A model generated the notes under the pieces. The model saw only the letters and a program-made list of their open reading frames with translations, did no database searches and was not told where the DNA came from. A DNA stretch of 64,000 nt from Bacillota bacterium. GTDB lineage: Bacteria > Bacillota > Clostridia > Saccharofermentanales > DTU023. The stretch's first letter is position 1. The number at the start of each line of letters is the position of its first letter. Positions 1-8,469 of the stretch are shown here, in pieces. Made by a program: the position numbers and the translations under genes. The DNA lies in assembly GCA_023622515.1 (NCBI GenBank), contig JAMNZB010000007.1, forward strand, positions 1-64,000, in the 5' to 3' direction.

Positions 1-229
1 TCGAATAATAGGCAAAATTTACCCCGTATAATTAGCTGTTTTCAGGAAAGAGGATATAATGGTACGGTGAGAAAAAAAGTGAGTAAAGTAAGTAAGATAA
101 GTAAGTTATCGCAAGAAAATATAATGTTTGAACGTGGTACACTGAGCATAACAGAAAGTATTCGGGAGAGTATACCAAAGGGGTTTGCAGAAAGAAAATA
201 ATTGCGGGTTTGATGGGAGTACGAGTGAG

Positions 230-1180
230 ATGAAAGAGAAAGAAGTAGAGCAGAAGGGGACAAAAGTAACAGAAACACCGGAGCAAAATCTGGCTAAGGG
301 TGTTTTTTATATGTTGCTCTCCACCTTTGGTTTTGCCCTGATGAACTTGTTTTCAAGGCTGGCCGGCCCTTTACCGGCAACTCAAAAAGTATTTGTGCGA
401 AACCTGATTATCTTTTTTATCACATTTTTCATTTTCCTTCGTGATTCCCAAAAATATGGGCGTGAAAAGCTCAGCCCCCTAAATTTCAGGACCCTTGTTG
501 TCCGTTCATTGGTAGGTGTTTTAGGAATTATCGGTAATTTCTATGCGGTAGACCACCTGCCCCTTTCTGATGCCACTATTTTGGGTAAACTATCCCCTTT
601 CTTTACCATTATTTTTTCCTACTTTCTCTTAAAGGAGCGAGTAAACAAAACACAGGCAGTTTGTCTTGCTATAGCCTTTGTTGGTGCCCTAATCGTGGTA
701 CAGCCCGGCTTTGATAATCCTCAACTTCTTGCCTATGCCGTTGCCTGTGGAGGGGGAATGTTTGCCGGTCTGGCCTATACCTTTGTCCGTATTTTAAGCA
801 TGCGGGGTGTAGGCAAAAATTTTATCGTTATGTTTTTTGCCGGCTTTACCGTTCTGTTGATGCTCCCTTTAATGGCCATAAAATTTGTTCCAATGACGAA
901 AGAACAATGGCTTTATATGAGCCTTGTAGGGGTATGCGGTTTCTTTGGACAAATCGGTATGACTTATGCCTATGCCTATGCGCCTGCCAGGTCAATCTCT
1001 ATCTTCGACTATTCACAAGTCATCTTTTCCGCTCTGCTCGGTATGCTCGTGGTTGATGAGTTCCCTGATATTCTCAGTATACTGGGCTATATTGTTATTT
1101 TCTCAGCTTCTTTTATCTTATTCCTCTCTAATTACAAAGCAGCAAAAAAATACAAGTCTGCTGCTTCAGCGGAAAAATAA
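230..1180 (+). CDS. EamA/DMT-family membrane transporter
   Basis: This 316-aa protein is almost entirely hydrophobic, with about ten predicted membrane helices in two EamA repeats (roughly residues 20-150 and 165-305), the usual size and layout of drug/metabolite transporter (DMT) exporters. The second repeat ends with the typical pattern of a helix near 'FDYSQVIFSALLGMLV' followed by a last helix and a Lys-rich tail. The substrate cannot be told from sequence. The frame opens at a TTG at 185, but the AAAGGGG there lies one base from that codon; ATG 230 has GGGAG ten bases upstream and is preferred. No convincing terminator follows; the tRNA promoter lies 150 bp downstream. Confidence 0.85.
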   Translation: MKEKEVEQKGTKVTETPEQNLAKGVFYMLLSTFGFALMNLFSRLAGPLPATQKVFVRNLIIFFITFFIFLRDSQKYGREKLSPLNFRTLVVRSLVGVLGIIGNFYAVDHLPLSDATILGKLSPFFTIIFSYFLLKERVNKTQAVCLAIAFVGALIVVQPGFDNPQLLAYAVACGGGMFAGLAYTFVRILSMRGVGKNFIVMFFAGFTVLLMLPLMAIKFVPMTKEQWLYMSLVGVCGFFGQIGMTYAYAYAPARSISIFDYSQVIFSALLGMLVVDEFPDILSILGYIVIFSASFILFLSNYKAAKKYKSAASAEK

Positions 1181-1327
1181 ATGCCTTTGCAAGCAAAAGG
1201 CTTGGACAAGCGGCTTGGAAGTAATTATTTTTCTTTAAAGGCTTGCTTAATAAGTAGCCATAAAAAGTCACCAAAGCCGGAAAATAAAGAGAAACAAAAG
1301 GAAAATGCTGAAAAACATAAAGGGGAG

Positions 1328-1357
1328 TTGACATTTAGGAAATAACTCTGCTAATAT
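1328..1357 (+). promoter_or_regulatory. Sigma-A-type promoter of tRNA-Asp/tRNA-Phe
   Basis: A perfect -35 TTGACA (1328-1333) and a -10 TAATAT (1352-1357) are separated by 18 bp and stand 24 bp before the tRNA-Asp gene. The same TTGACATTT start is seen at the second tRNA-Asp copy. Confidence 0.7.
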
Positions 1358-1380
1358 ATCGGGGCGTTGAAATTTTGCAC

Positions 1381-1457
1381 GGCGCAGTAGTTCAGTTGGT
1401 TAGAATGCCAGCCTGTCACGCTGGAGGTCGAGGGTTCGAGCCCCTTCTGCGTCGCCA
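1381..1457 (+). tRNA. tRNA-Asp(GTC), copy 1
   Basis: A 77-nt cloverleaf with acceptor stem GGCGCAG pairing to CTGCGTC, D-loop AGTTGGTTAGA, anticodon loop CTGTCAC (anticodon GTC), T-arm GGTTCGAGCCC and an encoded 3' CCA. It is identical over its full length to the copy at 13368-13444. Confidence 0.97.
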
Positions 1458-1461
1458 GAGA

Positions 1462-1481
1462 CCGACCCGATAGAGGGTCGG
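1462..1481 (+). other. Intergenic hairpin between tRNA-Asp and tRNA-Phe
   Basis: CCGACCC and GGGTCGG form a perfect 7-bp stem with a six-base loop directly between the two tRNAs. No T-run follows, so it is more likely a processing spacer hairpin than a terminator. Confidence 0.55.
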
Positions 1482-1486
1482 CCTAC

Positions 1487-1561
<75 letters not shown>

Positions 1562-1562
<1 letters not shown>

Positions 1563-1596
1563 GACCCTGTAGTGTAGACTGCAGGGTCTTTTTTTA
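1562..1596 (+). terminator. Rho-independent terminator after tRNA-Phe
   Basis: AGACCCTG pairs with CAGGGTCT (8 bp, extendable past one mismatch) and is followed by a run of seven to eight T. It begins at the last base of the tRNA CCA end. Confidence 0.9.
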
Positions 1597-1628
1597 CAAA
1601 GCTTTCTTCAGTTCTTGAGAATTACATC

Positions 1629-2909
1629 TTAGACAAGCCCATCTTCACGTGCTTTTGCTGAAGTGACTACTTCACGTGTATTTAAGTGCCATTCGGTATC
1701 TTTAACAAAGAGGGCGATTCCTTGAATAACAGCCCAAATGATTCCGTAAAAAGGGAACATGAAGATGCCTTTAAAATAATCCTTTACCGGCTTTTTTTCC
1801 AAAATAACCAAGAGGAAAAGTAAGAGAACAAAGGCAAAATAAGTAAAAATTAACTTGGCAACTTCAGCTTGTATCATTTGTATTGTAAAAGTTTCTAAAG
1901 CAAAACGTGTAAGAAGACGAATAATAGAAAGTACACTGACAAAGGTTAGGCAGGGGATTTTGGCCAAAAACCAAAAGGGGTCAAAGTAGCGATTATCCAC
2001 ACGTATTGCCTTGCTGAACAGAGGAAGCAGATAAAGACGCATGGTCTGTGCTGTGCCGACTGACCAACGAAAACGCTGCTTTAGCATAGGGAAAAACTCA
2101 CTTGTTTGTATATCGTAAAAAATAGCTTCTCGGACAAAACAGATTCTTTGTCCCTTTAAGATCATTTGAATCCCAAACTCAACGTCCTCTGTTATCGTTT
2201 TTGTTTGCCAGCCCTTGGGGTATAAGAGATCAATATCAAAGCTGAAGCCGGTTCCGCTAATAGCCACAACCGATAGACCTAGACGATTTCTTGACTGGCG
2301 ATGGAAACGGGCTTGAATTAGACGAAATAGAGCATTGGCTCCGGTGAGGCCGTTCTCTCCGGGATTTTGAGTATCGTGATAACCAATGAGAACGCGTTCG
2401 CCGGATTGAATGCGCCTATCCATGGCCCGCAAAAATTGCTTATCAACAAGGCTATCTGCATCAAAGACGACCACGTGGTCATAATTTTTGTGCAGTATCT
2501 CAAGCATGTATGAAAAGAACCAAGTCAGGGCGTACCCTTTACTTCTTTTGTGGGGATTTGTCCGCTCATAAACAAAAGCCCCCAGCCTTCGCCCAACTGC
2601 AGCGGTATTATCCGTACAGTTATCGGCAATGAGGAAAATGTCAAATAGCTCACGAGGATAGGCCTGCTCTTTAAGGCAGGCAAAAAGTTGCGGTAATACT
2701 TTTTCTTCATTTCGAGCCGAAATAACAATGGCAAATCTTGTCTTCGCCGGTATAGCGGTGAGAAAAATTGTCCGCCCCTTCTTGTCCGGTGAAATTCCGC
2801 ATAGGACCAAGAAAAAATCGTAGGTCAAAGAGAGCAAGCAAAATATGATTGCTAAAATAGCAACATTGTCGAGTAGTTTAATAATTTGATGTATAGTAAT
2901 TCCTTGCAT
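1629..2909 (-). CDS. Membrane-bound family 2 glycosyltransferase
   Basis: This 426-aa protein has an N-terminal membrane segment (about residues 12-38), a GT-A/GT2 catalytic domain, and three C-terminal membrane helices, the layout of processive cellulose/hyaluronan/poly-GlcNAc-type synthases and related chain-extending transferases. Visible motifs are ISARNEE at the nucleotide-sugar end, FDADS (metal-binding DxD, about residue 150), GTGFSFD, TEDVE (catalytic Asp, about 240) and QRFRW (QxxRW, about 280). It probably makes or extends a surface polysaccharide; the sugar is unknown. AAGG lies 13 bases before ATG, a loose spacing. It stands alone on the minus strand and ends 33 bp from the tRNA terminator. 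Confidence 0.85.
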   Translation of the reverse strand: MQGITIHQIIKLLDNVAILAIIFCLLSLTYDFFLVLCGISPDKKGRTIFLTAIPAKTRFAIVISARNEEKVLPQLFACLKEQAYPRELFDIFLIADNCTDNTAAVGRRLGAFVYERTNPHKRSKGYALTWFFSYMLEILHKNYDHVVVFDADSLVDKQFLRAMDRRIQSGERVLIGYHDTQNPGENGLTGANALFRLIQARFHRQSRNRLGLSVVAISGTGFSFDIDLLYPKGWQTKTITEDVEFGIQMILKGQRICFVREAIFYDIQTSEFFPMLKQRFRWSVGTAQTMRLYLLPLFSKAIRVDNRYFDPFWFLAKIPCLTFVSVLSIIRLLTRFALETFTIQMIQAEVAKLIFTYFAFVLLLFLLVILEKKPVKDYFKGIFMFPFYGIIWAVIQGIALFVKDTEWHLNTREVVTSAKAREDGLV

Positions 2910-2933
2910 ATTTTCATTCTGACCTTATATGAG

Positions 2934-2963
2934 AGAAAAAGCAAGAGATAGACCTTATCTCTT
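2934..2963 (-). terminator. Terminator of the VWA/anti-sigma operon (distal)
   Basis: On the minus strand AAGAGATA pairs with TATCTCTT around a five-base loop, followed by GCTTTTTC. It is placed to stop read-through from the operon ending at 3115. Confidence 0.65.
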
Positions 2964-2987
2964 TCTTGTGATTTATAAATTGTAGTT

Positions 2988-3027
2988 TATAAAAGCCTTA
3001 GCTTGCACTTGGTTCTTCAGCTAAGGA
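2988..3027 (-). terminator. Terminator-like hairpin after the VWA gene (proximal)
   Basis: On the minus strand CCTTAGCT and AGCTAAGG (8 bp) are separated by a 15-base loop and followed by CTTTTA. A further imperfect hairpin (GTCATG/CATGAC, 3031-3062) lies just upstream, so the operon end carries several stem-loops in series. Confidence 0.5.
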
Positions 3028-3114
3028 GCCGGGCAGTCATGCCCAAACGGACATGACCGCCTTGGCCTGTATATAGCTTGTATGATGAGTCCTGCGTCTA
3101 CACTTGTTTTATCC

Positions 3115-4773
3115 TTAAGGGAGATCCCTTGCTGTTTCAACCAGTTTGTACAATTCGACAACATAGGGGTCGTAGCTGTTGAGTACCTCAAGTCGTTCCA
3201 AGATAGCCTCAAAGCCGGCTTCTGCTCGGTATTCGGAATCCTTCAGCAAAAGACCGAATTCCGCTATGGAAGAAGCGAGGCTGATGTTTTCCCCAGCTTC
3301 CGGTATAGGCTTGGCTTCTTGGTTAGCGAGCGGGTAATTTTTTTCTACGGATGTGTCGCCGTCCGGTTCTTTATAGCGGACAAAAACGGTAAGCATTTCA
3401 TCGTTTTCGAGCCCTGTATTCTTATCTGTGTTTTCGTACTTACTGGAAACCGTCTTTAGCTCAAAGGGGGAATCCGGCCGAACAATTTCATAGAGGACCG
3501 TAACACTGTGCCCTGCACCGATTTCTCCGCCATCCTTGCTGTCATCACGGAAGTCTTGGGCTTCCATGACCCTGTTTTCATAGCCGATTAGCCGGTAGCC
3601 CTTAATATAGTAGGGGTTGAAGTCTACTTGAAATTTAACGTCTTTGGCGACAGTAAAGAGGGTTGCTCCGACTTCTTTGCCCAAAACGCGTCTGGCTTCT
3701 TCAATAGAGTCGATATAGTAGTATTCGCCATTTCCGCGATTGGCAAGGGCCTCTAGCCTGGTGTCCGATAAGTTACCGCTGCCAAAGCCAAGAACGGAAA
3801 GGAAAACGCCTTCTTCCTTTTTCTCGCTGACTAAGTCGCCCAGTTCACCCTCCGAGGTGATTCCAATGTTTAAGTCACCATCAGTGGCAAGAAGGATACG
3901 GTTGTTGCCTCCTTCGATATAGTGTTCTTTGGCAATTTCATAGGCTCTCAGGATTCCGCTTGAGCCATGCGTACCTCCGCCCGTGTCAAGACTTTCGATG
4001 GCGGACATGATTTCCGCCCGGTCATCGAGACTCTTGCCTTCAAGTAAAACCCGGTCTTCACCCGCATAGGTTACTATAGAGATTCTGTCGTAGGGGCTAA
4101 GGTTGTCCAGCAAGGTGAGATAGGCGCGTTTTACAAGGTCAATGCGGTCAGGTCCGTACATTGATCCCGATACGTCAATCAGGAAGACGAGATTTGATCC
4201 CTTGTCGCTGGTGATGATGGGTTCAGCTGTTTGAAAACCGAGAAGGAGTAATTCGGTATCCTTATTCCAAGGTGTTTCGGCCAATTCTACAGTGAGTGAA
4301 AAAGGGGTGTCCGAAGATTCCGGAGCAGGATAGTCATAAGTAAAATAGTTGAGCATTTCCTCAATGCGGACAGCGTCTTTGACCGGTTTTGTGCCCTGCT
4401 TCAGAAAACGTCTGATATTGGCGTAGGAAGCGGTGTCAACATCTGCGGCAAAGGTGGAAAGAGGGCTCTCTGCACTTATAAGGAAGGGGTTTTCCGGCAG
4501 ACGTTTGTATTCTTCGGTATTCCAATCCGGCTCCTCGCCCTCGGGATACCATGTGTCGGCAGAGGCCATATCACTCACGGGAACTTGGTGCATCTCCCTT
4601 GTATACAAACTACCGCTTACCTTAGAATCGTCGAACAGGCCTTCTTCCGGTTTAGAGGGGCTGCGGTCTCTTTTATAGACCAAACTTGATGTCAGACAGC
4701 CTGTAAGGCTGAAGAGCAAGCAGAGTATAAGGAAGAGTGAAAAACTATAGCGGTATATTATACGTGTATTCAT
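3115..4773 (-). CDS. VWA-domain lipoprotein (YfbK-like)
   Basis: This 552-aa protein starts with a lipoprotein signal (hydrophobic residues 10-24, lipobox LTGC with Cys26). The region around residues 100-190 (FAADVDTASYANIRRFL) matches the N-terminal domain found before VWA in YfbK-type proteins. The VWA domain follows with a complete MIDAS (DVSGSM near residue 200, TGGGTHGSSG, and ATDGD). The C-terminal part (ASSIAEFGLLLKDSEYR) matches DUF3520. It should sit on the outer face of the membrane and bind a divalent metal and a protein partner; the partner is unknown. It is the last gene of the sigma/anti-sigma operon, two bases after its neighbour, so it is probably either the sensor or an output of that ECF pathway. 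Confidence 0.88.
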   Translation of the reverse strand: MNTRIIYRYSFSLFLILCLLFSLTGCLTSSLVYKRDRSPSKPEEGLFDDSKVSGSLYTREMHQVPVSDMASADTWYPEGEEPDWNTEEYKRLPENPFLISAESPLSTFAADVDTASYANIRRFLKQGTKPVKDAVRIEEMLNYFTYDYPAPESSDTPFSLTVELAETPWNKDTELLLLGFQTAEPIITSDKGSNLVFLIDVSGSMYGPDRIDLVKRAYLTLLDNLSPYDRISIVTYAGEDRVLLEGKSLDDRAEIMSAIESLDTGGGTHGSSGILRAYEIAKEHYIEGGNNRILLATDGDLNIGITSEGELGDLVSEKKEEGVFLSVLGFGSGNLSDTRLEALANRGNGEYYYIDSIEEARRVLGKEVGATLFTVAKDVKFQVDFNPYYIKGYRLIGYENRVMEAQDFRDDSKDGGEIGAGHSVTVLYEIVRPDSPFELKTVSSKYENTDKNTGLENDEMLTVFVRYKEPDGDTSVEKNYPLANQEAKPIPEAGENISLASSIAEFGLLLKDSEYRAEAGFEAILERLEVLNSYDPYVVELYKLVETARDLP

Positions 4774-4775
4774 GG

Positions 4776-5450
4776 TTATTCTCCTTTAATATTTTCTTGG
4801 ATATGCATGGTGATAATCCTGGTTAAAAATGCGCGTAATTCTTCTGTAGTAAGTTTTTCTGCATGTCCTCCGAGATAGTGGAGGCCGCTTTTGATGTAGA
4901 AAGCATGACGTTCTTCATCGGTTTTAAAATGCCAGGTATCTTCATTGTCATTTAAGGCGGGTAAGTTATCCCTTATTTTTTCCGGGAGAGGGGAGGTCGA
5001 AATATAGAGGTTAATGCTTTTGCTATCAAGTCTTGCATCAACGTATTGCACCTCTCTGATTGCCGGGTCATAGGTCTGATCTTTTACTTTTTTATAATGC
5101 TTTTCTTTGCTGACAACTTCCTCAGCAAGGTAAAAAGAATCCTCTGCTTCTTTAGTCATACCTTCTTCCCCTGCTTTTTTATTTTCTTCCGGGGCTTTGT
5201 CCGCTTGCTGCAGCATGGGGGCCCCGGCCATGTTATTCTCTTTCTCCGACTTGACGTCCGGTAGTGCTTTTTCTAAATAGGCCATATCTCTTTTGTTTTG
5301 ATTCAGCATGGGGGGGATGACAACAAAAAGAATGGCAGCAGCAACCAGACCGGAAGCAAGACCAAGCAGTTGCTTGTTCCTACGTGTCTTTTTTCTCGCT
5401 CGCTCATATTTGCTCAAAATACTTTGTTTTCTCTCTTCTGTTGTTTTCAT
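4776..5450 (-). CDS. Membrane anti-sigma-factor-like protein
   Basis: This 224-aa protein has a short basic cytoplasmic N-terminus (ERARKKTRRNK), one membrane helix at about residues 28-47, and a charged extracytoplasmic domain of about 175 residues. That topology and the position directly downstream of an ECF sigma gene suggest an anti-sigma factor. I do not see the HxxxCxxC zinc motif of ZAS anti-sigma factors, so the assignment rests mainly on context. The start abuts the sigma stop (GGAGGAGATG-TAG-ATG), so the SD lies inside the sigma gene and the two are probably translationally coupled. Confidence 0.65.
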   Translation of the reverse strand: MKTTEERKQSILSKYERARKKTRRNKQLLGLASGLVAAAILFVVIPPMLNQNKRDMAYLEKALPDVKSEKENNMAGAPMLQQADKAPEENKKAGEEGMTKEAEDSFYLAEEVVSKEKHYKKVKDQTYDPAIREVQYVDARLDSKSINLYISTSPLPEKIRDNLPALNDNEDTWHFKTDEERHAFYIKSGLHYLGGHAEKLTTEELRAFLTRIITMHIQENIKGE

Positions 5451-6005
5451 CTACATCTCCTCCGTGCGATACAAGTCTTTTATTCGCTGCTTGGCCCGAT
5501 AGAGATAGTTGTCGACTTGTTTTACGTCTTTTTCCATGATGGCCGCAATTTCTTCATAGGTCATTTCTTCAAAATAGTAGAGGTGAATAGCCTGTTTGTA
5601 GTTTTCCGGAAGCTTCTGCAGTAAACGATACAGGGTGCGGTATTCCTCTTGTTTTACTAATTCATCCAAGCAGTTTTCTGTTTGACCTGGAAGTTCTTGC
5701 AAGGTATCTTCGCTGACAAATTGGATGCGTTTTCTCCTTTTCAGGTAGTTAAAGGCTTTAAATTTGGCTATTTGGTACAAATAAGTCTTAAAAGAACTGT
5801 CTTTGCGGAAACGCTTCTTATGTAGTAAGAGGTCTACAAAACAATCCTCCATAAGGTCTTCTGCTGTGTGATAGTTACTAACATATGTATTGATGAAAAG
5901 CGTAAGCTTATCTCCGTACTTCTCCAAGAGATAGGTAAAGGCGGAGTCACTGCCCTCAACAAATTCTTGATAGTAATGCAAATCTTCATTCATCATGCCC
6001 GGCAT
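5451..6005 (-). CDS. ECF-type RNA polymerase sigma factor
   Basis: This 184-aa protein has sigma region 2 (about residues 20-90, with AEDLMEDCFVDLL and FKTYLYQIAKFKAFNYLKRRKR) and region 4 (about 120-175, LPENYKQAIHLYYFEEMTYEEIAAIM followed by a recognition helix ending YRAKQRIK). The linker is short and there is no region 1 or 3, as in ECF sigma factors. It probably directs transcription of its own operon with the anti-sigma and VWA genes. Two in-frame ATGs compete: 6005 has AAGG only three to four bases upstream, while Met4 (5996) has it about 12 away. No ECF promoter could be recognised with confidence upstream. Confidence 0.92.
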   Translation of the reverse strand: MPGMMNEDLHYYQEFVEGSDSAFTYLLEKYGDKLTLFINTYVSNYHTAEDLMEDCFVDLLLHKKRFRKDSSFKTYLYQIAKFKAFNYLKRRKRIQFVSEDTLQELPGQTENCLDELVKQEEYRTLYRLLQKLPENYKQAIHLYYFEEMTYEEIAAIMEKDVKQVDNYLYRAKQRIKDLYRTEEM

Positions 6006-6096
6006 TTTCCTTTCACTTACTTAGTCAATCAATAAAAAGAAAGTCCTCACTGGATAAAGCAAAAAATACAACTATTTTTCTGAAGGAGGAAGCCGG

Positions 6097-6243
6097 GTGC
6101 ACAAGCAGGTTTTTCACCAAACGGGACATCAGCTTCCCGGTCAATTAACTAACTTATATTTTAATCAAAAGACGGGTAAAGAGGAAGTGGGGATACCTCC
6201 ATCTCTTGCCAAAGTTGAATACTATGAACAAATAAAAAGATAA
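6097..6243 (+). CDS. Small hypothetical protein, 48 aa
   Basis: A GTG-initiated frame of 48 codons runs to TAA at 6241-6243. AAGGAGGA (6083-6090) lies with seven bases between GGAGG and the GTG, one of the best SD placements in the window. The product is soluble-looking (starts MHKQVFHQTGHQL, ends VEYYEQIKR), with no signal peptide, membrane helix or Cys. I do not recognise a family. It lies between the divergent sigma operon and the Na/Pi symporter, and its stop is seven bases before the symporter's -35 element, so it is probably a separate unit. It could be spurious, but the SD argues against that. Confidence 0.5.
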   Translation: MHKQVFHQTGHQLPGQLTNLYFNQKTGKEEVGIPPSLAKVEYYEQIKR

Positions 6244-6249
6244 AATTTA

Positions 6250-6278
6250 TTGTAAGCAGAACATTTTATCCATATAAT
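6250..6278 (+). promoter_or_regulatory. Promoter of the Na/Pi symporter gene
   Basis: TTGTAA (6250-6255), 17 bp spacer, perfect TATAAT (6273-6278). This gives a leader of about 137 nt before the ATG at 6422. Confidence 0.65.
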
Positions 6279-6421
6279 GAGAAGGTAAATAAAAAAGAAG
6301 TATGCGAGAAATGAAGAGGTAAAAGATAAAGAACGGCTATTTTGCAGGGATTATGAAAAGATATAGTCCCCTTGTTTTGAGTGGCCATTGATTTTTACCA
6401 TCTACATGGCTAGGAGAAGGT

Positions 6422-8242
6422 ATGGATATTTTTAGTATTTTCACTCTTGCAGGGGGTGTGGCTGTCTTTTTATATGGCATGGATCTCATGGGCAGGGGCT
6501 TGCAACAAGCGGCCAGCGATAAAATGCAAAGCCTGCTTGCCAGACTCACCAGTAATATTTTTAAAGCTGTGCTTTTAGGAGCTACCGTAACAGCGGTTAT
6601 ACAGTCTTCATCAGCAACAACGGTCATGGTTGTCGGTCTTGTAAACTCCGGAATTATGGATCTCTATCAGGCCGTCGGGGTTATTATGGGGGCTAATATT
6701 GGAACGACCATTACAGCTTGGATACTCAGCCTTGCCGGTATTCAAGGAGATACCTTTCTCTTGCGTTTGCTGAACCCCTCAGGTTTTGCGCCAATCTTAG
6801 CTGTAATCGGTATAGTCTTCATGTTATTTTCAAAAAAGGAAAAACGTGTCAATGTAGGAATGATTTTCTTTGGCTTTGCTCTTCTCATGCTTGGCCTGAA
6901 TACGATGAGCGGAACGGTTGCCCCTTTGAAAAACGACCCCCAATTTGCAGAATTTTTCTTAATGTTTGAAAATCCTGTTTTGGGGGTTCTGGTTGGTGCT
7001 GCCCTGACGGCTATTATTCAAAGCTCCTCGGCCTCTGTTGGTATTATGCAAGCCTTGGCAGTGACGGGTAGCGTTACCTGGGGCTCAGCCATTCCTATCA
7101 TAATGGGGCAAAATATTGGTACTTGTGTAACAGCTATTATTTCTGCTATCGGAGCAAAGAGAAGCGCCAAACGAGCGGCCATCATCCACTTGCTTTTCAA
7201 TACGGTTGGGACGGTGATTTTCATTCTTGCTTTTTACACGCTCAATATGATTAAACCCTTGGCTTTTTTGACAGATGCGGTGTCCCCGGCGGGTATAGCT
7301 TCTGTGCATACTATATTTAACATTTCAGCCACGATTATTCTTCTGCCCTTCCATAAGTTCTTGGTAAAATTGTCAACGCTCGTACTTAAAGACATACCGG
7401 AAGAGAAAGAAGCGGTAGAATTGCTGGACATCGAGAAGAAACGCTTCTTACAAATTTTAGATCCGCGCTTTCTTGAAACCCCCGGCTTTGCTCTTTCCAA
7501 GGCAACAGAGGCGGTTCATGTTATGGCTAACATCAGTGTGGAAGCGGTTGTTCTTGCGACAGGTATGAACAACAATCCGACCCAAGAAATACTCGAGGCC
7601 GTTATCCATAAGGAAAATCTGGTGGATGCCTTTGAAGATGAGCTGCAAACCTACTTGCTTCGCTTAAGCCAAAGGCAGCTGGGCGACCAGGAAGCTATTG
7701 ACTTAAACATCATGATGCATGCCATTAATGACTTCGAGCGAATATCCGATCACGGTGTCAATATTGCTGAAGCCTTTTTAAAGCAGGCAGGAGGAGAAGA
7801 GTCATTCTCTGCTGAAGCTAAAGCAGAACTCAACACCCTTATCCACGCTGTTCAGGAAATTTTGGCTATCACCGGCAATTTCTTCGTCAACCGTAAAAAT
7901 GACCGTAGCGAAGAAATAGAAGCTCTTGAAGAGGTCATTGACAATCTCGCCCTTGAGTTGCAAAATCGCCATATTGAGCGACTGAAGGCAAGTAATTGCA
8001 GCGTCGAAGCAGGTTTTATCTTCTCGGATATTATTACCGCCCTGGAAAGAATCGGTGACCATTGTGCCAACATTTCCTTTTACATTCATGACCTTGTTGA
8101 CGGCGACTATGACCGCCATCAGTATAAAAGTCGAATCCAAGAGAATAATGCGGAATTTGTCCGTTATTATGAGACCTATCAAACAAAGTATGCTTTGCCT
8201 GCCAAAATGGTATATACTTCTGGGAGTTTGCTGACAAATTGA
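6422..8242 (+). CDS. Na+/phosphate symporter with PhoU-like domain
   Basis: This 606-aa protein has two inverted Na_Pi_cotrans repeats, each with the diagnostic QSSSA sequence (VIQSSSATT near residue 60 and IIQSSSASV near 200), inside about eight membrane helices over residues 1-325. Residues from about 350 to the end are soluble and helical, with two PhoU-like repeats (FERISDHGVNIAE, LERIGDHCANISF). This is the NptA/YjbB-type architecture: sodium-driven phosphate movement, with the PhoU part probably regulatory. GGAGAAGGT precedes the ATG. No other pho genes are adjacent. A strong bidirectional hairpin follows at 8358. Confidence 0.93.
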   Translation: MDIFSIFTLAGGVAVFLYGMDLMGRGLQQAASDKMQSLLARLTSNIFKAVLLGATVTAVIQSSSATTVMVVGLVNSGIMDLYQAVGVIMGANIGTTITAWILSLAGIQGDTFLLRLLNPSGFAPILAVIGIVFMLFSKKEKRVNVGMIFFGFALLMLGLNTMSGTVAPLKNDPQFAEFFLMFENPVLGVLVGAALTAIIQSSSASVGIMQALAVTGSVTWGSAIPIIMGQNIGTCVTAIISAIGAKRSAKRAAIIHLLFNTVGTVIFILAFYTLNMIKPLAFLTDAVSPAGIASVHTIFNISATIILLPFHKFLVKLSTLVLKDIPEEKEAVELLDIEKKRFLQILDPRFLETPGFALSKATEAVHVMANISVEAVVLATGMNNNPTQEILEAVIHKENLVDAFEDELQTYLLRLSQRQLGDQEAIDLNIMMHAINDFERISDHGVNIAEAFLKQAGGEESFSAEAKAELNTLIHAVQEILAITGNFFVNRKNDRSEEIEALEEVIDNLALELQNRHIERLKASNCSVEAGFIFSDIITALERIGDHCANISFYIHDLVDGDYDRHQYKSRIQENNAEFVRYYETYQTKYALPAKMVYTSGSLLTN

Positions 8243-8357
8243 TGTAAATGAGGTCAATTCTGCAGCCTGCTTAAGGGACGATGAGACGGCTAAGGCTGAA
8301 GGCTGAAATCCAGCCGGTAAATACTCGCCGTAAAATTTGTTTTATTCGTGTAATAAT

Positions 8358-8404
8358 AAAAGGCTTCTTTAAAGGTATAATTTCAAGAAGCCTTTTGTTT
8401 TGGC
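8358..8404 (+). terminator. Rho-independent terminator after the Na/Pi symporter
   Basis: AAAAGGCTTCTT (8358-8369) pairs perfectly with AAGAAGCCTTTT (8385-8396), giving a 12-bp stem followed by GTTTTGG. The A-run on the other side makes it potentially bidirectional. Confidence 0.85.
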
Positions 8405-8469
8405 TACTAATGACAGAATCTTTAAGAATAGTTTTGATAGATTGATTTCAGTGTAAAGGAGAGTTGACC

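Noticed and set aside
32-286. Minus-strand ORFs at the left edge
   Set aside because: Low-complexity hydrophobic translation, no SD, and overlap with promoter-like A/T-rich sequence and the start of the EamA gene.
1128-1334. 68-aa minus-strand frame between the EamA and tRNA genes
   Set aside because: No SD, overlaps the end of the transporter, and composition is hydrophobic shadow-like.
1462-1481. Hairpin between two tRNAs as a terminator
   Set aside because: No T-run; tRNA-Phe lies a few bases later, and both genes share a promoter.
5046-5624. Plus-strand frames opposite the sigma/anti-sigma genes
   Set aside because: Antisense shadows of well-supported genes.
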